Positions 61,108 to 64,000 of a stretch of DNA of 64,000 bases are shown piece after piece. A program made the position numbers and the translations under genes. Numbering within the stretch: position 1 is the stretch's first letter; the number at the start of each line of letters is the position of its first letter. Source of the stretch: an uncultured Lactobacillus sp. (GTDB taxonomy: Bacteria > Bacillota > Bacilli > Lactobacillales > Lactobacillaceae); assembly GCA_947641735.1 (NCBI GenBank), contig CANRQR010000001.1:1-64000 (forward strand). The letters run 5' to 3'. The notes under the pieces were generated by a model. That model had not been told where the DNA came from. It searched no databases and saw only the letters and a program-made list of their open reading frames with translations.

Positions 61108-62439
61108 TTAATACTGTGGCAAATAAAAATTACGTTGATTATTATCTTGCTTGGCAATTTTATCTGCTGCAAAAACAAATGGCATCCAAATAAGAAGTGC
61201 AATAACCATATTAATAAGCGCTAAAACAATAGCTCGCCAGTCATAATTACATGCTAAAAATGGTCCAATAAGTGGCGGCATAACTGTTGGAACAAATATT
61301 TGAACCGGATTAACTAACCCTGCCTGTGTAGCCCAATAAGCAAGCGATACATTTACTAATGGTGCTACTACAAAAGGAATCAAATATACGGGATTAAATA
61401 CAACAGGCAAGCCGAAAATAATAGGTTCATTAATATTAAAAATCCCTGGTGCGACTGCCATCTTCGCTATAGTTCGGTAATCTTTACGTTTAGAAAACAT
61501 TAAAATAGCAATAATCAAGACTAAAGTTCCACCCGCTCCACCAAACCATGCAAAAACATTAAAGGAATCTCGTACCCAAATATAAGGGACATGATCGCTA
61601 TTTCTAACTGCTGTAACGTTAATGTTTTCTGGCGTTAGCCATAAAGAATCCATTACTGGGGTTAAGACACTGATGCCATTGATCCCAAAGAACCAAAATA
61701 TTTGAACTAAAAATGTAACTAATAAAACCACTCCAAAACCCTGTCCTAAATTTACTAAAGGTCTTTGGATAGTAGTAAGCAGCCAATTTCCAAAGTAGGT
61801 TCCCGTAAGGCGTTGAAAGGCAAAATTAATAAATCCAACGATAAAGACTGAAAGCAAAATTGGAACTAAGGTGCTAAAGGCAACCCATTCTGCATGAGGC
61901 ATACTACTATCAACTTTTAAACGAATTCTCGCCTTATAAAACGTAATAAATAGTGCTGTCCCAATACAACCAAAAATAATTGCTGTAAATAATCCCATCG
62001 TTGAAAATTGCTTGATATCAAAGGCATTTTTAATATCAACTACATCCCCATCAATACGTAGTTTTACCGAATCACTAATACTCATTGAAAAAGCAACTAA
62101 AGACGCAATTGAACCAGCAAAGCGGTTTACCTCGTAAGTTTTAGCTAGATGATAGCCCCAAGAGATCGCAAAATATACAGCAAATAGAGCGAAAGTACCT
62201 TCCCAAACAATATTATCAATTGCCATTACTGGTTGCATTAACGAATAAAAAGTATCCCAATGCATTTGCACTTTAGCTGCTCTAATAATGCTATTAAATA
62301 GCATTGCGATAGATCCAGCCATTGTAATAGGCAATAATGATATAAAAGTATCTCGCATCGCAACTAACCAACGTACTTGTGCTAGACGAGACGCAGGTGG
62401 TAAAACATACGTTTCTAGCCATTTAACTAAAGATGACAT
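61108..62439 (-). CDS. PTS sugar transporter EIIC (lactose/cellobiose family)
   Basis: A 443-aa membrane permease domain with about ten helices. The start LETYVLPPASRLAQVRWLVAMRDTF, the FFGINGISVLTPVMDSLW loop and the sugar-binding signature FNINEPIIFGLPVVFNP are typical of CelB-type EIIC. No EIIA or EIIB gene is adjacent, so partners are elsewhere. Its ATG shares a base with the stop of the DEAD-box helicase (TAATG), indicating coupling. The sugar is unknown, probably a beta-glucoside. Confidence 0.93.
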   Translation of the reverse strand: MSSLVKWLETYVLPPASRLAQVRWLVAMRDTFISLLPITMAGSIAMLFNSIIRAAKVQMHWDTFYSLMQPVMAIDNIVWEGTFALFAVYFAISWGYHLAKTYEVNRFAGSIASLVAFSMSISDSVKLRIDGDVVDIKNAFDIKQFSTMGLFTAIIFGCIGTALFITFYKARIRLKVDSSMPHAEWVAFSTLVPILLSVFIVGFINFAFQRLTGTYFGNWLLTTIQRPLVNLGQGFGVVLLVTFLVQIFWFFGINGISVLTPVMDSLWLTPENINVTAVRNSDHVPYIWVRDSFNVFAWFGGAGGTLVLIIAILMFSKRKDYRTIAKMAVAPGIFNINEPIIFGLPVVFNPVYLIPFVVAPLVNVSLAYWATQAGLVNPVQIFVPTVMPPLIGPFLACNYDWRAIVLALINMVIALLIWMPFVFAADKIAKQDNNQRNFYLPQY

Positions 62440-63665
62440 TACTTATTTCCTCTATTCTTTCGAGGATGGTATCCCTTATTTTTTTTATTACGCCAACGTT
62501 TCTTCTTATGTTTTGATTTAACTTTGACTTCTTTAACTTTAGTTTTCTTTTCCTCCTTTTCTGAAAGTGGCTTCTCAGTCGTTAAGCTATAGCCTGCAAA
62601 ATATGCTCTTTTAACTTCATAAGTACCATCCAACAATTTTTTAAGATTTCTAAAATCGTGATCGTCCCCCAGTGTCACAACAGTACCAGACTTATTCATT
62701 CTTCCAGTTCTACCGCTGCGATGAAGATAGGTATTAACTTCACTAGGTATTTCAAAGTTAATCACGTAGCTCACATCTGGTAAATCCAATCCGCGTGCTG
62801 CAAGATCAGTTGCAAACAAAAATTTAATTCGACCAGCTTTGAAATCACTAAGAATTTTTTCACGATTTTGTTTATTTGTTTCATTACTTAAAACTGCAAA
62901 CTTGGTTTTACTGTGACTAAAAATTCTTGCAAATCTCATCTCAGTTTCTGTACTATCAAAGAATAAAATTCCTTTAAACTTATCTAGCTTTGCTAAACGT
63001 TGCAAGAATTGCATCTTATATTCATTTGAAACCTGCAAGAAATAATGTTTAACTTCAGATTTTTGTTCTGGGCGAACATCAATTAATAAAAATGTCCGTT
63101 TAAAAAGCTCATCCGCATCTTTAGTAATTTCTGATTCAGATGCTCCAAATAACAAAATCTGCGCAGTTGAAGATAAATTTTGTCCTAAAGAGCTTAATAA
63201 ATCTAGCTTAGCAAATTCCAAAATATCATCTGCTTCATCAATTACTAAAGCATTAATATCCTGATACTTGATTCTATTTTCAGATAAGAAATCAAAAAAT
63301 CTACCTGGCGTAGCAATTATAATATCTGGCTTTTCTTTCTTTAAACGTTCTAACTGCCTTTTTCTATTACCAGCTCCAACTAGAGCAATAGTTTTTAAAC
63401 CTAAAGCTTTGGCATATGGCAACAAATTATTTCTAGTTTGAATAGCAAGCTCAGTAGTAGGCTCTAAAATTACACCTCTACCACCAATTTCTGCAATTCT
63501 TCCCATTACTGGCAAACCATAAGCTAAAGTTTTTCCAGTACCAGTCTTAGCTAGCCCAACTACACTAGCACCATTATAGATAGCATCGTATGTTCTTTCT
63601 TGAATTAAAGTTGGTTTATCTTTATGTTCTCTTTCTAAAACTTGTGTAATTGCTTGTGAATACAT
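62439..63665 (-). CDS. DEAD-box RNA helicase
   Basis: A 408-aa helicase. The Q motif TLIQERTYDAI, motif I AKTGTGKT, EPTTELAIQT (Ia), TPGRF (Ib), VIDEADD (II), a GAS triplet (III), and the C-terminal VIN...RSGRTGR (VI) are present. It has a strongly basic tail (KKKRWRNKKNKGYHPRKNRGNK type) for RNA binding. Motif III reads GAS instead of SAT. I start at the ATG at 63665 with an AGGAATT site, 10 nt after the previous stop; a longer in-frame ORF would overlap that gene. Confidence 0.93.
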   Translation of the reverse strand: MYSQAITQVLEREHKDKPTLIQERTYDAIYNGASVVGLAKTGTGKTLAYGLPVMGRIAEIGGRGVILEPTTELAIQTRNNLLPYAKALGLKTIALVGAGNRKRQLERLKKEKPDIIIATPGRFFDFLSENRIKYQDINALVIDEADDILEFAKLDLLSSLGQNLSSTAQILLFGASESEITKDADELFKRTFLLIDVRPEQKSEVKHYFLQVSNEYKMQFLQRLAKLDKFKGILFFDSTETEMRFARIFSHSKTKFAVLSNETNKQNREKILSDFKAGRIKFLFATDLAARGLDLPDVSYVINFEIPSEVNTYLHRSGRTGRMNKSGTVVTLGDDHDFRNLKKLLDGTYEVKRAYFAGYSLTTEKPLSEKEEKKTKVKEVKVKSKHKKKRWRNKKNKGYHPRKNRGNK

Positions 63666-63675
63666 TCTAATTCCT

Positions 63676-64000
63676 CTATTGTACTTTTTGTTGTCCATAT
63701 AGTTGCTCATACTGTGTATTAGTGCCAATATAAGCAAACATGGTTACATCACGATTAAGATTATCGATATTTTTTACTCTTCCATTTTGAGTGTAACACC
63801 AAAAGGCATAATGACGTCTATCTTTTAAACTTGCTCCAGTATACAAGAATCTAGTTCCTTGTGGGAAATATTTATGATAGTGATAATTTCCTGCAATCAT
63901 TACCCTTTTTCCTAAATTATTAATCATTTGAGCGAATCTACCCATGCGTTGCCAATAAGTTTTAGTTAAGTTACTAGTTGCGGGAACAATCATTACTGGC
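63676..64000 (-). CDS. C-terminal part of an unrecognised protein
   Basis: At least 107 codons on the minus strand, open to the right edge, so the start lies outside the window; ATG codons inside are unlikely starts. It is rich in Tyr, Asn, His and Trp, with HYHKYFPQGTRFLYTGASLKDRRHYAFWCY and VTMFAYIGTNTQYEQLYG. The look is that of a surface or metallophosphatase-like protein, but I cannot assign a family. It precedes the helicase by 10 nt and is presumably cotranscribed. Confidence 0.6.
   Translation of the reverse strand, partial: PVMIVPATSNLTKTYWQRMGRFAQMINNLGKRVMIAGNYHYHKYFPQGTRFLYTGASLKDRRHYAFWCYTQNGRVKNIDNLNRDVTMFAYIGTNTQYEQLYGQQKVQ

Noticed and set aside
1..64000. CRISPR array, intact prophage or insertion sequence
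   Set aside because: No regularly spaced repeats, transposase or phage structural genes are visible; the only mobile-element hints are the tRNA-Arg scars.

Overview
The window is about 64 kb of a low-G+C Firmicute chromosome with every hallmark of a host-adapted Lactobacillus, most probably of the gasseri/johnsonii group. The reasons are the rich peptide-use set (PepN, PepX, a PepC/PepE/PepG-type protease, an M24 prolidase and an OppA lipoprotein), the gene order of the housekeeping blocks, strong AGGAGG ribosome sites and an AT-rich base composition. The species call is an inference from protein content and style, not from a database search.

Positions 1-21,250 are mostly minus-strand core genome. 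A fakA/Asp23 pair diverges from rpmB. A long cluster (gmk-rpoZ, then priA-fmt-rsmB-stp-prkC-rsgA-rpe-thiN) covers GTP synthesis, replication restart, translation start, rRNA modification, Ser/Thr kinase signalling and ribosome assembly. A second cluster (efp-asp23-nusB, folD-xseA-xseB-ispA-tlyA-recN) is followed upstream by a prolidase and by rplU-rpmA under a long leader. rpmA encodes the N-terminally extended L27, yet no prp protease gene lies between rplU and rpmA.

Positions 21,300-32,800 are more variable: an ArsC-like protein, YitT and DUF2325 proteins, a 37-aa ORF behind a perfect 9-bp palindrome, and a vitamin B6 salvage operon (unknown protein, pyridoxal kinase, ECF S component) followed by a GTG-started 4-oxalocrotonate tautomerase and a membrane protein. 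A DUF2207 protein follows, then a patch of gene decay: a GNAT acetyltransferase with an internal deletion, a frameshifted MFS fragment, and a ROK kinase fused by rearrangement to a broken AraC regulator. An intact esterase sits inside this patch, and a C1-family peptidase follows.

Positions 32,800-42,250 are accessory. An orphan OppA lipoprotein lies behind a T-box leader whose specifier reads ATC (isoleucine). A MerR regulator diverges from a DHA2 drug pump and its DUF4811 partner. A nitroreductase and a Fic toxin with an HTH-bearing antitoxin follow, then glmS and tRNA-Arg(TCT).

Positions 42,350-64,000 hold a HAD phosphatase, pepN, pepX, a 17-codon ORF with its own terminator, a small alarmone synthetase/two-component operon, an OpuB-type osmoprotectant ABC transporter, galU, a BrkB-family protein, map, flavodoxin-GtrA, wecB, tRNA-Arg(CCT), a PTS EIIC translationally coupled to a DEAD-box helicase, and the end of an unrecognised gene.

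Both tRNA-Arg genes carry the same roughly 20-bp sequence about 50 bp beyond their 3' ends, which looks like scars of two related integrated elements. I see no complete prophage, transposase or CRISPR array. The best candidates for new biology are the Fic module, the isoleucine T-box/OppA unit, the palindrome-controlled 37-aa gene, the 17-aa ORF after pepX and the alarmone synthetase/two-component operon.
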